Source: Calothrix sp. NIES-4101
Lineage (GTDB): Bacteria > Cyanobacteriota > Cyanobacteriia > Cyanobacteriales > Nostocaceae
DNA length: 64,000 bases
Reading direction: 5' to 3'
NCBI GenBank assembly: GCA_004296455.1
Contig: AP018280.1
Span: 868,001-932,000 of the forward strand
Every line of letters starts with the position of its first letter. The stretch's first letter is position 1. The notes beneath the pieces are model-generated. The model made no database searches. It saw nothing but the letters and a program-made list of their open reading frames with translations, and was not told where the DNA came from. The position numbers and the translations under genes were made by a program. Positions 46,085-56,409 of this stretch are shown here, piece by piece.

Positions 46085-46723
46085 ATGGGTGACAAATATC
46101 TAAAACTCTCAGAATTTGATATTGAGGGAGAGTTTCTTGGCTTTTCTGGGAATCGTCCCAAGAAATTTAAGTATCTAAAGTTCGCATTAGCTAAGTGTAA
46201 TGCAGTGGCGACACTTACCACCGGAAATCTCAAAATCAAACTTCCTAAAGAATTGCGAACTGTACTTGGCTTAACTTTGGTTCCAGGTAATCATATTCGG
46301 ATAATTGGTCATAGTAAATTACACTCTCAAAATGGAAATATCAAGCTCAAAGCTTATGATGTGATACCTTTGGAAGCTTGCCATATACATAAACCACATC
46401 TGCAACAAGCAATACTTGCGGTTTCAGAAACTCCCTCCAAACAAGAATGTTCTCCTAAAGCCAAAATTTTAGTTTGTCAGGGTTCCGGCTGTCGCAAACG
46501 AGGAGCAAAACAGTTATTGTCAAACATCGAAAAATCACTCTGCAATGGTAAAGCCTCGAAAGAGGTGATGCGCGAGTTACGTAATCAAGTGAAAATTCAA
46601 AGCACTGGTTGCCTGAAAAAATGCTCTAAAGCCCCTAACTGCATTGTCCAACTAGGGAAAAAGAAATATAGCCAAGTCAAACCAAATGCGATCGCATCTC
46701 TTCTTGAGGAGCATTTAAGTTAA
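46085..46723 (+). CDS. thioredoxin-like [2Fe-2S] protein
   Basis: The product has 212 residues. The C-terminal part has ILVCQGSGCRKRGAKQLL and IQSTGCLKKCSKAPNCIV: cysteines spaced C-x4-C and C-x3-C as in the NuoE-like thioredoxin-fold 2Fe-2S proteins. The N-terminal about 100 residues (FLGFSGNRPKKFKYLKFALA followed by IKLPKELRTVLGLTLVPGNH) form an unrelated OB-like domain. A similar gene follows the nifVZT block in heterocystous genomes, so it may serve electron transfer or regulation in nitrogen-fixing cells. That function is inferred only from position. Confidence 0.78.
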   Translation: MGDKYLKLSEFDIEGEFLGFSGNRPKKFKYLKFALAKCNAVATLTTGNLKIKLPKELRTVLGLTLVPGNHIRIIGHSKLHSQNGNIKLKAYDVIPLEACHIHKPHLQQAILAVSETPSKQECSPKAKILVCQGSGCRKRGAKQLLSNIEKSLCNGKASKEVMRELRNQVKIQSTGCLKKCSKAPNCIVQLGKKKYSQVKPNAIASLLEEHLS

Positions 46724-46840
46724 ACTGAAGCGGAAAGGTAAAAAGTTTTCTCTTTTTTCATGCTTATGCTTATTTTATAGTAAAATTGTACTAGTAAACG
46801 GTGAAGTCGTCTACAAGTCAAAACACATTTTTCTTTTTAG

Positions 46841-46872
46841 TGCTTCTGGGTTAACTCAGAAGCATTATTTTT
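46841..46872. terminator. terminator hairpin after the 2Fe-2S gene
   Basis: The stem TGCTTCTG...CAGAAGCA (loop of 8) is followed by TTATTTTT and preceded by TTCTTTTT. It lies about 118 bp after the stop codon. Confidence 0.75.
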
Positions 46873-47015
46873 AGTTCAGTTTTAATTTGTTTCACCGCAG
46901 GATTACTTAATGATTCATATTCATCAATAAGAGCTAGCATGGTGTAATAGCGAATGTTATCTATTGAATTAATACACTTGCTTGTAATATTTTAGCCAAA
47001 AAGATACTTATTCAT

Positions 47016-47549
47016 ATGGTTGTTTTAAGTTTTAAAAGTCGCCTTCATAAAAGTTTTCGTTATATTTTGGGACGATTTTTATTAGTGCTTATACTGTTAC
47101 TAGTAAGTATGTTTTGTTCTCCTATCCTCCCAGTAATGGTTGCTGAAGCAAACCCTGTGATGGAAGCAGTTGAGGTTGATTTATTGGTTCAGGGGATGGG
47201 AGTTCGTAACCCACAGGTTTTACTGGAGGATGGGTTAAAAGTTGGTAATAGTACAAAGGTGACACTTCGCAATCAACCTGAAGGGATGATGAATATCCAA
47301 TCAGTGAAACAATTACCAATTACAATCGCAGTTCCCCAACCAGATGGTTCGGTAAAGGAGTTGCCTGATCCCAAAAATAATTATAAGGTAGATTTGCTGA
47401 TTACTTTAGCTGGTAAAGCTCAAATTCAAGAAAAGGGCTTATTTTTTGGCAAAAGTCAATTAAGGGTTGGTACTACCACGGAAATTGAGGGTTTTAATTA
47501 TTTGTCAAGGGGTAGCATAATTGATGTCAGAATGGTGAAATCAAAGTAA
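47016..47549 (+). CDS. DUF4330-type membrane-anchored protein
   Basis: The product has 177 residues. A basic start and a strong hydrophobic segment (FLLVLILLLVSMFCSPILPV) at about 21-40 anchor or export it. The rest, VEVDLLVQGMGVRNPQVLLE, then LRNQPEGMMNIQSVKQLP and VPQPDGSVKELPDPKNNYKV, fits the cyanobacterial DUF4330 pattern. No enzyme motif is present. It stands alone between the nif region and the signalling genes. Confidence 0.75.
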   Translation: MVVLSFKSRLHKSFRYILGRFLLVLILLLVSMFCSPILPVMVAEANPVMEAVEVDLLVQGMGVRNPQVLLEDGLKVGNSTKVTLRNQPEGMMNIQSVKQLPITIAVPQPDGSVKELPDPKNNYKVDLLITLAGKAQIQEKGLFFGKSQLRVGTTTEIEGFNYLSRGSIIDVRMVKSK

Positions 47550-47917
47550 TACTTTATCTGGGCTTCTTCCCCGTTATTACAAGTTTCGCTTAAACTTTAA
47601 CGCTGCAAGTACTTATTCATGCTGCGTAACAATTTTCTGTGAGAACGTAGAATATACCAATATATAAGTAAAAATACATTATTAATATATTGTCATAGAT
47701 TGATTTAAATTTCTTAATATTTTATAGTACAGGTACATTAAAAAATTTGTAATTATTTACTATTACTAATCTGACACATAGAATTATATTAATTAAACTA
47801 AATTAGACCAAAAAGCTATCAATATAAATTAAATGTCTGATTCCGCTATATTTATCTTTTCGCGATTGGGAATCCTGCTAATTCCTATAGTTTCATTACT
47901 GTAGGGAGGTACAGATT
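47550..47917. other. AT-rich region before the sensor kinase
   Basis: No gene, repeat array or convincing hairpin is seen. GGGAGG at 47904-47909 is the ribosome site of the kinase. Poly-A/T tracts around 47640-47840 are likely promoter DNA. Confidence 0.5.
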
Positions 47918-50080
47918 ATGGATGTAGATGTAGAACAACTCGATTATAGCGAGTTGTTGGAACGACTTCGCATTGCCGAAGAAAAACTAGAGCAATTACA
48001 AAGCGATCGCAAATCAGCACAAGAAGCTGCGTATCAAGGTGACACACAAACAAGATTATTGTTTGAAAGTTGTCCTTATCCTTTATGGGTATATGACTTA
48101 AAAACAATGATTTTTTTGGAGGTAAATGCCGCAGCAATCACACATTATGGTTACTCACGGGATGAATTTTTACAAATGAGAATTTCCAAACTTCATCCTC
48201 CTGAAGATGCCGCAATGTTAAGTAGTGTATTGGCTCAATATGAAATTGAACAACATACTAATTCTGGTTATTGGAGACATCATAAAAAAGATGGTAGTGT
48301 TATCGATGTCGAAATTACTTCAAATGCGATCACTTTTAATGAACGCGCCGCTCGTATTGTCTTAGTGAATGATATTACCGAACGTAAACGCTATGAAGCA
48401 GCATTAAAAGGTAGTGAAAACCAATTAAGAATGGCGCTTACGGCTGCGGGAATGGGTACTTGGAATTTAGATTTGCGATCGCATTTATTTAGTTGTTCAG
48501 CGAGTATGGAATCCCTGTTTGGGATGGGAAATGATAGTTTTGATGGACGTTGGGATAGTTTTATTAATTTATTGCACCCTGAAGATCGGGAACGGGTGAT
48601 AAATTCAATTTCTCATGCAGTTGAATATCAAGATAATTCCTATCTCGACTTAGAATTTCGCTTTGTTGTAGCCAGTGACACTATTCGTTGGATAGCAACA
48701 AAAGGACAAGTAATTTATAATTTAACAGGTCAGGCAATACGCATCACTGGTATTGATTTAGATATTACCCAGCGTAAGCAAAATGAAGAAGAATTAAAAG
48801 CTCAAAATTTGCGATCGCAACTTTTAGCAGAAATTTCTCTGAAAATTCGTCAATCATTACAAACTGAAGAGATTCTCCATACCACCGTTACCGAAATCCA
48901 AAAATTACTCCAAGCAGATAGAGTATTAGTTTTTCGATTGTGGAGTGATGGTACTGGTATTGTGGTGCAAGAATCAGTAGTTCCAGGAGTGATGTCAATT
49001 TTAGGAGCAAAAATTAATGATCGTTGTTTTACTGATGAGCTTCAAGAGCCTTATAAACACGGTAAAATCAGTACAATACCCAATGTATTAGAAGCAAACA
49101 TTAACACTCGGCATCGGCAATTATTAGAAGGATTTAATGTTAAATCAAATCTAGTTGTACCAATTTTACAGCGTGAAAATCTCTGGGGTTTACTGATTGC
49201 CCATCAATGTCACCGCACGAGAATTTGGAACAGCATGGAAACCGAATTATTACAACAATTAGCCACCCAAATTGGTATTGCCTTATCTCAAGCTCATTTG
49301 CTGGAACAAGAAACTAAACAAAGGGAAATACTCGCTAATTCTAATGCCGAACTCGAACAATTCGCCTACGTTGCATCCCATGATTTACAAGAACCATTAA
49401 GGATGGTGACAAGTTACTTACAATTACTTGAACGTCGATATAAAGATAAACTTGATAGCAAAGCCGAAGAATTTATTGATTATGCAGTCGATGGCGCGAG
49501 ACGAATGCAAATTTTAATCAACGATTTATTGAGCTTTTCTCGCGTTAGCACCAAAGGCAAGCCCTTTACATTAGTTGATAGTAACCAAATATTAAAACAA
49601 GCAATTTCTAACCTCAAAATAGCAATCGAAGAAAGTGGAGCAATTATTAAATGCGAGCAAGCATTACCCCAGATTTATGGTGATGCAACCCAACTAAGTC
49701 AATTATTTCAAAACTTGATTGGTAATGCGATTAAATTTCGCAGAGAAATAGTGCCAATTGTGGAGATAGGATTTTGGAAAGATGACGAGCAAGAACAACA
49801 AGGAGAGTCAACAAAAACCTCTCCCCTTCCCTCCCTCTCCCCTTACCTCTTCTGGGTGCGCGATAATGGAATTGGAATTGAACCACAATATTGCGATCGC
49901 ATTTTTGTGATTTTTCAAAGGCTACACGGAAAAGCAAAATATCCTGGTACTGGTATTGGACTGGCAATTTGTAAAAAAATTGTAGAGCGTCATGGAGGAC
50001 GTATCTGGCTAGAGTCTAAACCAAATCAGGGGACAACTTTCTTTTTTACAATTCCAGATAGAACGGAAACTCTACAGTGA
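47918..50080 (+). CDS. PAS-PAS-GAF sensor histidine kinase
   Basis: The product has 720 residues. After a short coiled-coil start come PAS domains at about 42-160 ([20 protein letters not shown]) and 165-290, a GAF domain at about 310-465 ([20 protein letters not shown]), HisKA with the phosphorylated His in [14 protein letters not shown] at about 490, and HATPase with [12 protein letters not shown] and [10 protein letters not shown]. The GAF domain resembles those of cyanobacterial phytochromes, but the position of the bilin-binding Cys reads [11 protein letters not shown], without Cys, so it should not bind bilin covalently. It overlaps the following response regulator, which is its probable partner. 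Confidence 0.88.
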   Translation: MDVDVEQLDYSELLERLRIAEEKLEQLQSDRKSAQEAAYQGDTQTRLLFESCPYPLWVYDLKTMIFLEVNAAAITHYGYSRDEFLQMRISKLHPPEDAAMLSSVLAQYEIEQHTNSGYWRHHKKDGSVIDVEITSNAITFNERAARIVLVNDITERKRYEAALKGSENQLRMALTAAGMGTWNLDLRSHLFSCSASMESLFGMGNDSFDGRWDSFINLLHPEDRERVINSISHAVEYQDNSYLDLEFRFVVASDTIRWIATKGQVIYNLTGQAIRITGIDLDITQRKQNEEELKAQNLRSQLLAEISLKIRQSLQTEEILHTTVTEIQKLLQADRVLVFRLWSDGTGIVVQESVVPGVMSILGAKINDRCFTDELQEPYKHGKISTIPNVLEANINTRHRQLLEGFNVKSNLVVPILQRENLWGLLIAHQCHRTRIWNSMETELLQQLATQIGIALSQAHLLEQETKQREILANSNAELEQFAYVASHDLQEPLRMVTSYLQLLERRYKDKLDSKAEEFIDYAVDGARRMQILINDLLSFSRVSTKGKPFTLVDSNQILKQAISNLKIAIEESGAIIKCEQALPQIYGDATQLSQLFQNLIGNAIKFRREIVPIVEIGFWKDDEQEQQGESTKTSPLPSLSPYLFWVRDNGIGIEPQYCDRIFVIFQRLHGKAKYPGTGIGLAICKKIVERHGGRIWLESKPNQGTTFFFTIPDRTETLQ

Positions 50081-50523
50081 ATACTACATTTATTCCTATG
50101 CCAATAGAGGTTTTGTTAGTTGAAGATAACCCAGGTGATGTCCAGTTGACGCAAATCGCTCTTGAAGACAGCAAAATCTCGGTTAATTTAAGCATTGTTG
50201 AAGATGGTGTCGAAGCACTAGCATTTTTACGCAAACAAAACCAATATGCTAGTGTTTCCCATCCCGATATAATTCTACTTGATTTAAACTTACCCAAAAA
50301 AGATGGGCGGGAAGTGTTAGCAGAAATTAAAGCTGATGAAGCACTAAGACGTATACCTGTCGTCGTTTTGACTACATCTCAAAATGAAGAAGATGTTTTA
50401 CGTGCATACAACCTAGCTGCCAATTGCTATATCACAAAACCTGTTGACTTCGACCAATTCGTCAAAATAGTACAATCTATAGAACGTTTTTGGTTCACCA
50501 TCGTCAAACTACCACCGGAATAA
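50077..50523 (+). CDS. single-domain response regulator (Rcp1-like)
   Basis: GTG 50077 overlaps the kinase stop by 4 bp; ATG 50098 is a possible inner start. The product has 148 residues. The receiver has the acidic pair in [13 protein letters not shown], the phospho-acceptor Asp in [17 protein letters not shown], a Thr in VVLTTSQ and a Lys in [12 protein letters not shown]. There is no output domain, as in Rcp1-type regulators that serve phytochrome-like kinases. Coupled translation with the kinase indicates a phosphotransfer pair. Confidence 0.9.
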   Translation: MNTTFIPMPIEVLLVEDNPGDVQLTQIALEDSKISVNLSIVEDGVEALAFLRKQNQYASVSHPDIILLDLNLPKKDGREVLAEIKADEALRRIPVVVLTTSQNEEDVLRAYNLAANCYITKPVDFDQFVKIVQSIERFWFTIVKLPPE

Positions 50524-50566
50524 AGGGATGCGGGGGTGACAGTTTTAAGTTTTACTCTTGCTTGTA

Positions 50567-50668
50567 TCTCCCCATCTCCCTCATCTCCCTCATCTCCCAC
50601 ACTCCCCCATCTCCCCCATCTCCCTCATCTCCCACACTCCCCCATTCCCCCATCTTTCCTCTCTCCCA
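50567..50668 (+). repeat. CTCCCCCATCT pyrimidine tandem repeat
   Basis: Roughly ten degenerate units of CATCTCCCT and CACACTCCCC type lie in tandem between the response regulator and the hybrid kinase. It is open in frame with the kinase but is an intergenic repeat, not coding. The complementary class GGGAGATGGGG is common in Nostocales. Confidence 0.75.
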
Positions 50669-50691
50669 CACCCCATTTCCACAAAACTCAA

Positions 50692-52965
50692 ATGACACGT
50701 CAAGCCCTCAAAGTGTTACTTATTGAAGATAATCCCGGAGATGTTTGTTTACTACGGGAGTTTTTAGCGGATGTTAGTTCTTTCCAGTTTCAATTAACAC
50801 CAGCCGAATCTTTGCGGGATGCACTTAATTGTATCGAAAATAACAACTTTGATGTGATTCTTTTAGACCTCTCTTTGCCCGATAGTCAAGGATTGGAAAG
50901 TTTTTTTCAAATTCGCGATCGCGTTCCTTCCATACCAGTTATTGTACTTACAGGTCTTGATGATGAAACGCTAGCACTGACAGCAATGCAACAGGGAGCA
51001 CAGGACTATTTAGTTAAGGGAGAGGTGAGTGGGGACTTACTAGTAAGATGTATGCGTTATGCGATCGAACGTCAGCGTTCCGAAGAAGCTCTCCGCCATA
51101 GTGAAGAACGGTTTCGAGTTGCTTTGAAAAATTCCCCCATTGTTGTTTTCACGCAGGATAAAGAACTACGTTATACCTGGATTTATAATGCTGTTGTTGA
51201 GTTTAATAATGCTGATGTATTGGGAAAAAAGGATTCGGACATAGTCTCAGATGCAGATGCCCAACGATTAAAGGAAATTAAGCAACGGGTTTTAACAACT
51301 GGTGTGGGCACAAGAGAAGAAATATCTATTACCAGTAATTCCCATGAAGTTAAATTTTACGACTTGACTGTAGAGCCATTGCGGAATGAGTCAAACGAAG
51401 TAGTCGGGATTACATGTGCGAGTATTGATATTAGCGAACGTAAATTAGCCGAAGAGAAAATTCGCCAGCAAGCAGCTTTACTTGATATTGCTAACGATGC
51501 AATTTTGGTTCGTGATTTAGAAAATCGCATTTTATTTTGGAATAAAGGTGCGGAAAATATCTATGGTTGGGAAGCAAGCGAAGTTTACCAGCGAAATGCT
51601 AGTGACATTTTACATAAAGAAACTCCCCCCGAAGTCGAAACCGCAATGCTAACGGTAATCACTCAAGGTAAATGGCAGGGCGAATTAAATAAAGTGACTA
51701 AAAATGGTAATACTATATTAGTTGAAAGTCGCTGGACATTAGTTTGCGATCGTGATGGCAAACCCCAATCAATTCTCACTGTTGACACTGACATCACCGA
51801 AAAGAAACAACTCGAATATCAATTTTTTAGAACCCAACGTCTCGAAAGCATCGGTACTCTTGCCAGTGGAATTGCCCACGACTTAAATAATATTCTCACC
51901 CCAATTTTGATTACCGCACAAATGCTGCCCTTAAGATTTCCCGAAGTTGACGAACGGGATATGCAGATGTTTGAAATTCTCGAAGAAAGCGCCAAACGCG
52001 GTGCTGAACTAGTCAAACAGGTATTATCGTTTGCGCGAGGAGTCGAAGGTAAACGTATTAGCTTGCAAATCCGACATTTGATTCGAGATATTGCCAAAAT
52101 CCTCAAAGAAACCTTTCCTAAATCCATTAATATCTGCGTTGATGTCCCTAAAGATTTATGGATGGTATCGGGCGATACGACACAATTACACCAAGTACTG
52201 ATGAATCTCTGCGTTAATGCCCGTGATGCCATGCCAGAAGGTGGAACTTTAAGCATCACTGGCGAAAATGTATTGATAGACGAAAACTATGTCCGCATGA
52301 ATTTAGAAGCTAAAATAGGAGCCTACACTGTAATTACGATAAGTGATACAGGTATCGGCATTCCGCCAGAAATCAAAGAACGTATTTTCGAGCCATTTTT
52401 TACTACAAAAGAACTTGGTAAAGGCACTGGCTTAGGGCTTTCAACTGTTCTCGGTATTATTAAAAGTCACGGTGGGTTTATTAATGTTTATAGTGAAGTC
52501 GGTTCTGGAACTACTTTTAAAATACACTTACCTGCAACAGAAACAACGGAAATAGAATTAGAACTGGATTGCAAACCATTGGCGGGAAATAAAGAACTAG
52601 TTTTAATAGTAGAAGATGAGGCTTATATTCAAGAAATTACTAAAGCATCCCTCGAAAGTCATAATTATAAAACCTTAATCGCCAGTGACGGTATTGCCGC
52701 AATCGCTCTCTATGCCCAGCATATGAGTGAAATTAGCGTCGTGATTATGGACATGATGCTCCCGTTAATGGATGGGATAACAGCCATCCGTACCCTGAAA
52801 AAAATCAATCCACATGTGAATATTATTGCCACAAGCGGATTAATGTCAAACAGTAAATTAAATGATATACATAACGTCGGGATTAAACACTTTTTACACA
52901 AACCCTACACTATAAAAGAATTATTATTGAAATTACAACAAACTTTAAATGCTGAATCCGAATAA
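50692..52965 (+). CDS. hybrid histidine kinase (REC-PAS-PAS-HisKA-HATPase-REC)
   Basis: ATG 50692 (MTRQALKVLLIEDNPGDVCL) is the true family start; the frame is open further upstream only through the pyrimidine repeat. The product has 757 residues. In order: a receiver (phospho-Asp in FDVILLDLSLPDSQGLE), PAS at about 140-250, PAS at about 265-390, HisKA with IAHDLNNILTPI, HATPase with LMNLCVNARDAMPEGGTL and DTGIGIPPEIKE, and a C-terminal receiver with VVIMDMMLPLMDG and Lys in HFLHKPYTI. The H-D-L-N-N motif marks the NtrB-like HisKA class. No DNA-binding output is present. It stands directly after the Rcp1-like regulator and may complete a phosphorelay. Confidence 0.9.
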   Translation: MTRQALKVLLIEDNPGDVCLLREFLADVSSFQFQLTPAESLRDALNCIENNNFDVILLDLSLPDSQGLESFFQIRDRVPSIPVIVLTGLDDETLALTAMQQGAQDYLVKGEVSGDLLVRCMRYAIERQRSEEALRHSEERFRVALKNSPIVVFTQDKELRYTWIYNAVVEFNNADVLGKKDSDIVSDADAQRLKEIKQRVLTTGVGTREEISITSNSHEVKFYDLTVEPLRNESNEVVGITCASIDISERKLAEEKIRQQAALLDIANDAILVRDLENRILFWNKGAENIYGWEASEVYQRNASDILHKETPPEVETAMLTVITQGKWQGELNKVTKNGNTILVESRWTLVCDRDGKPQSILTVDTDITEKKQLEYQFFRTQRLESIGTLASGIAHDLNNILTPILITAQMLPLRFPEVDERDMQMFEILEESAKRGAELVKQVLSFARGVEGKRISLQIRHLIRDIAKILKETFPKSINICVDVPKDLWMVSGDTTQLHQVLMNLCVNARDAMPEGGTLSITGENVLIDENYVRMNLEAKIGAYTVITISDTGIGIPPEIKERIFEPFFTTKELGKGTGLGLSTVLGIIKSHGGFINVYSEVGSGTTFKIHLPATETTEIELELDCKPLAGNKELVLIVEDEAYIQEITKASLESHNYKTLIASDGIAAIALYAQHMSEISVVIMDMMLPLMDGITAIRTLKKINPHVNIIATSGLMSNSKLNDIHNVGIKHFLHKPYTIKELLLKLQQTLNAESE

Positions 52966-53024
52966 GTATTTGGACACAATTAATTACACAATCTCATTGC
53001 GTAGCTTGCTTCCCCGAAGGGCGA

Positions 53025-53558
53025 ATGTATATAAATGGAAATGGGTTTAGGGCGATTGAAAGAATTACCAATGTGAATCATAATACAGTTATCCGTTGGG
53101 TCAAGGAAGTTGGTCAACGTCTACCAGATAACAATAATAATGAGAGTATACCACTGGTTGCTCAATTAGATGAATTACAAACATTTATTGGTAAAAAAAA
53201 TAAGATATGGATATGGACAGCTTTAAAGAAAGACTATTCGTCCATACTAGAATATGTAATAGGTTCGAGAAGTGCAGAAACATTTGAGAAATTATGGAAA
53301 AAAATAAGCGATTGGAATTGCTATTTTTGGATAACAGATGGATATAAAGTATATCAAAAATTTATACCAGATGGAGACCAGATTATTAGTAAAATAGGCA
53401 TGACAAGAGTAGAGGGATAAAATAGTCGGTTAAGACATTATTTAGCAAGACTACGCCGCAAGACGTTTTGCTACTCTAAATCGTTAGAGATGTTATCTCT
53501 ATCACTCAAGCTATTGATTTACTACCTGAAATATCAAGATATCTCCTCGATAGTTTAA
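53025..53558 (+). pseudogene. IS1-family transposase remnant with internal stop
   Basis: The frame MYINGNGFRAIERITNVNHN followed by TVIRWVKEVGQRLP and VAQLDELQTFIG is the InsB-like part of cyanobacterial IS1 transposases. A TAA at 53418 replaces the residue in the conserved VEG-x-N-S-R-L-R-H-Y motif; the frame then continues NSRLRHYLARLRRKTFCYSK to the natural end near 53558. The N-terminal zinc-finger part is also missing, cut by a short interspersed repeat at about 52990-53022. It is inactive. Confidence 0.8.
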
Positions 53559-53633
53559 ATGTTAAATATGATTATTCGCTCTTTTCGCGATCGCCTGAAT
53601 TCATTTGAAATAAAATCTAGGAAAAAACGCATA

Positions 53634-54716
53634 AGTAGTAGTTGAAAATTAATTACACATTTCATGATAGTCTTTTAGGAGAAATACTGAGAAAGTCATC
53701 AGAATAATAAAATGCGCTTTATCAAAGGGCTACATATAGATACACTCAATCTATTAGAAAGGATTTATAAACAAAGTAAATATTATCATGTGAGACGAAG
53801 AGCACAGTGTATTCAGTTAAGTTATGAGGGACATAAAATGAATGATTTAGCTAAATTATTCAGTGTAACTCGTAGAACAATTATGGATTGGTTTAATGAT
53901 TGGGAGGATTTTAGTTTAGTTGGGTTATATGATCAAAAAGGAAGAGGAAGAAAATCAAAATTAAATGATGAGCAAAAGCTACAGGTAAAAAAGTGGGAAG
54001 AGAGAAAATCCGAGGAATTTATATGTCGTTATCAAAAATGTTAGGGAAAAATGGGGAATTCATATTTGTAAGGATACAGTAAAAAGAATTCTAGAATTCT
54101 TTAATATGAGTTGGCATCGCATAAAAAGAAGAGTTGGAGGAGAGGCAGAAGCGTTGGAATATGAGGATAAAAAAGCAGAGCTAGAGAATTTGAAGCAACA
54201 AGATGATAACGGCGAGATAAACTTAGTTTATGTCGATGAATCCGGGTTCTCCTTAAGTTCTTATGTTCCATATGCGTGGCAAGAGAAAGGAGAGCAAATT
54301 ACTGTTAAATCGGAAAAAAGCCCACGTTTAAATGTTTTAGGTTTTTTGAATAGAAAAAATGATTTAGAAACTTATTTATTTGGATGTAATATCAATAGTG
54401 ACATTGTTATCGTTTGTATTGATAATTTCTGTGATAAACAAACAGAGCCAACTGTATTAGTTATAGATAATGCATCGATTCATACGAGTAATAAAATTCT
54501 CAATAAGCAAAAAGAATGGTCATCAAAAAACTTAACTATTTTCTTTTTGCCTAAGTATTCTCCAGAATTAAATATTATTGAGATTTTATGGCGTTTTATT
54601 AAATATTGTTGGCTAGAAATAGATGCATATTTTTCTTGGGAAAACTTAGTTAGTTCGGTTGAATATATACTAGTGAATTTTGGAGAAGAATATGTAATTA
54701 ATTTTCAATAACCACT
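53634..54716. mobile_element. IS630-family element flanked by TA, 1083 bp
   Basis: Long inverted repeats face each other: 53634-53661 matches the complement of 54689-54716 with few mismatches (starting AGTAGT/AGTGGT, then TTGAAAATTAATTACA). TA lies directly outside both ends (53632-53633, 54717-54718), the usual IS630 target. The transposase is split into two frames. Confidence 0.88.
53712..54711 (+). pseudogene. IS630-family transposase with one-base frameshift
   Basis: The first frame (53712-54044) has the helix-turn-helix part KMNDLAKLFSVTRRTIMDWF, then GLYDQKGRGRKSKL, and ends soon after KKWEERKS. A +1 shift near 54003-54011 restores ENPRNLYVVIKNVREKWGIH and leads into the second frame (MSWHRIKRRV at 54106). 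This second frame carries the DDE residues in YVDESGFSLSSYVP, VLVIDNASIHTS and LPKYSPELNIIEILW. The joined length would be about 330 residues, normal for IS630. Programmed shifting is known in some IS630 elements, but no slippery run is obvious here, so a mutation is more likely. Confidence 0.78.
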
Positions 54717-54718
54717 TA

Positions 54719-55022
54719 TCATCTCGCAATGATGCAACGCCCGTATTTTATGTGATCGCATTACCTCCTTGAACCCATATCTGCGTGCACATCTTCTATT
54801 TCAACAGTTTGATTGCCGTGTGAAAACAGTTTAAAATTACCAACTAGGATATAGGATAGGTTTACATAAGTAATCGCGCAGAATTATTTACACACCAGTA
54901 TCTAGTCTGGACAAGGGTTTCATGCCTTACTATTGTGCAATTAATTTTGTTTAACTACTTATAGTTCCAGACAATTCCTGAAAAATTGTTGAAATAAATT
55001 AATTTGATCGAGCTTTCAAAAA
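54719..55022. promoter_or_regulatory. upstream region of the phycobilin gene cluster
   Basis: About 300 bp with no gene precede the first CpcS/CpeS lyase. It must hold the promoter of the cluster unless the IS630 element supplies one. No CpeR or RcaC-type box could be assigned. Confidence 0.4.
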
Positions 55023-55565
55023 ATGGATATCAATCAATTTGTTGCCCGTTCCCTGGGACAATGGCGATCACAACGCAGTGCCCACCATCTCATCTTCGCC
55101 CATTTTGAGGCAGTCAAATCAGTAATCGATATTGTTGCCCTCGCTCCAGATGATGCCTCAGTATTGGCTCTTTGTAAAGATTATGATATTGATCCTCAAC
55201 AAATTACTTCTCCATTTCGGATGAGTTGGGAGGGTGAATCTGATTGGGACGACGATCGCAATGAAGAACTCAAGGGTACCACGGTGTTAGTACCGGTTCC
55301 TGACCTTTCATTTGCTAATCGGGGTAAATTATTGCGCGATCGCGGTTATGCGGAAACAATGGCAGCAGTCGGTGAATACTATTTCACTGAAGATGGTATT
55401 TTTGTGTTGGAGACTCAGTATGATCGGGCAGCAGCAGAGGAAAAAATCTGGTTTGTCAATCCCAATTTACGGTTCCGTGTCTCGACGATTAAAACTAGTG
55501 ATGGGAATGGGGTTGTCACCGCTTCCTTTTCATCAGAAATTCGCGCTTTGAAATCTCAAAATTAA
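55023..55565 (+). CDS. phycobiliprotein lyase, CpcS/CpeS family
   Basis: The product has 180 residues. QFVARSLGQWRSQRSAHHLI at the start and PFRMSWEGESDWD in the middle are typical of this ten-stranded lipocalin-fold lyase family, followed by GTTVLVPVPD, RDRGYAETMAAVGEYYFTED and IWFVNPNLRFRVSTIK. It should chaperone phycoerythrobilin or phycocyanobilin onto a conserved cysteine of a phycobiliprotein. The CpeS/CpeU/CpcU subtype cannot be settled from sequence by eye. The paralogue is 36 bp downstream, then pebA-pebB, which argues for a phycoerythrobilin lyase. Confidence 0.85.
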   Translation: MDINQFVARSLGQWRSQRSAHHLIFAHFEAVKSVIDIVALAPDDASVLALCKDYDIDPQQITSPFRMSWEGESDWDDDRNEELKGTTVLVPVPDLSFANRGKLLRDRGYAETMAAVGEYYFTEDGIFVLETQYDRAAAEEKIWFVNPNLRFRVSTIKTSDGNGVVTASFSSEIRALKSQN

Positions 55566-55601
55566 TCTTTTAGTCATTCTCCATACAAAAATATACAACC
55601 T

Positions 55602-56216
55602 ATGCAATTTGCTCCTCCTATGACCATGAAGGATTTTTTTGCGTTGAGTCAGGGGACTTGGTTTATCCAGCGTCATGTCAACCACTTTGACTTAGTAGCA
55701 GATGAATCTGGAGAATCTAACCTGATCATCCAAATTGTTGAACCAACCGACCCCAGAGTCAAATTAGCTTGCGAAGAACAAAAAATCGATCCCGCAAAAG
55801 CAATGGGAGGAGCTAGTTTTATTTGGCAAGATAACCTCGACGAACGACAACCAAACCCTGATTATGCAGCAGTATTGATTGATGTTCCTGATCATCGAGA
55901 AGCACTTACGGGAAGATTAATTCGCGATCGCGGCTATGTGGAAAAAATTCCCGTGATTAGTCGCTACTGGTTTGGTAGAGATGGTATTTTGACAATCGAT
56001 ACTGAATACGACAACAATCAAGGACAGGAGCGCTGTTGGTTTGTCAATGAAAATTTCCGCGTCAGAATTGGTACGGTGCGGACGATGAACGGTATTAATC
56101 TGGTTTCCCACTGTTGCGAACGTCGTTGCGTATCCCAGGATGATCTAGAGAAAATGATTCGTCGTAATCTCGAACGGGAAGCCTTGGAGGGGTCAAAGGG
56201 AAAGGAGAAAGAGTGA
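55602..56216 (+). CDS. phycobiliprotein lyase, CpcS/CpeS family (second copy)
   Basis: The product has 204 residues. MKDFFALSQGTWFIQRHVNH, then ASFIWQDNL, RDRGYVEKIPVISRYWFGRD, CWFVNENFRVRIGTVRTMNG and the terminal HCCERRC show the CpeS-type fold. It is clearly diverged from the first copy (55023), so the pair may act on different subunits or as a heterodimer, as described for CpcS/CpcU. ATG 55602 is used; an inner ATG at 55620 is possible. The charged C-terminal tail is poorly conserved. It lies upstream of pebA by 193 bp. Confidence 0.87.
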   Translation: MQFAPPMTMKDFFALSQGTWFIQRHVNHFDLVADESGESNLIIQIVEPTDPRVKLACEEQKIDPAKAMGGASFIWQDNLDERQPNPDYAAVLIDVPDHREALTGRLIRDRGYVEKIPVISRYWFGRDGILTIDTEYDNNQGQERCWFVNENFRVRIGTVRTMNGINLVSHCCERRCVSQDDLEKMIRRNLEREALEGSKGKEKE

Positions 56217-56409
56217 AGGAAAATAGTACCAAGTTAAGTGGGTTTTCTTCTACTCCTGGGTGGGAATCAGAAAACAGACAATACATCAAAAACCTTGCTA
56301 AGAAACCTGACTTGAATGTTACAGTTTATTAATTAGTTTCTCAGAAATGGGACTGAAGTTAGCGGAATCTCCTATCCTCGTTAAATCTCAGGATATGAGT
56401 TAATTCGCT

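Noticed and set aside
50567-50668. CRISPR-like array
   Set aside because: Units are short, degenerate and contiguous without unique spacers; it is a pyrimidine-rich tandem repeat. No CRISPR array was seen anywhere in the window.
50536-50691. N-terminal extension of the hybrid kinase rich in Ser/Pro/His
   Set aside because: It is the translation of an intergenic pyrimidine repeat; the receiver domain starts normally at 50692.
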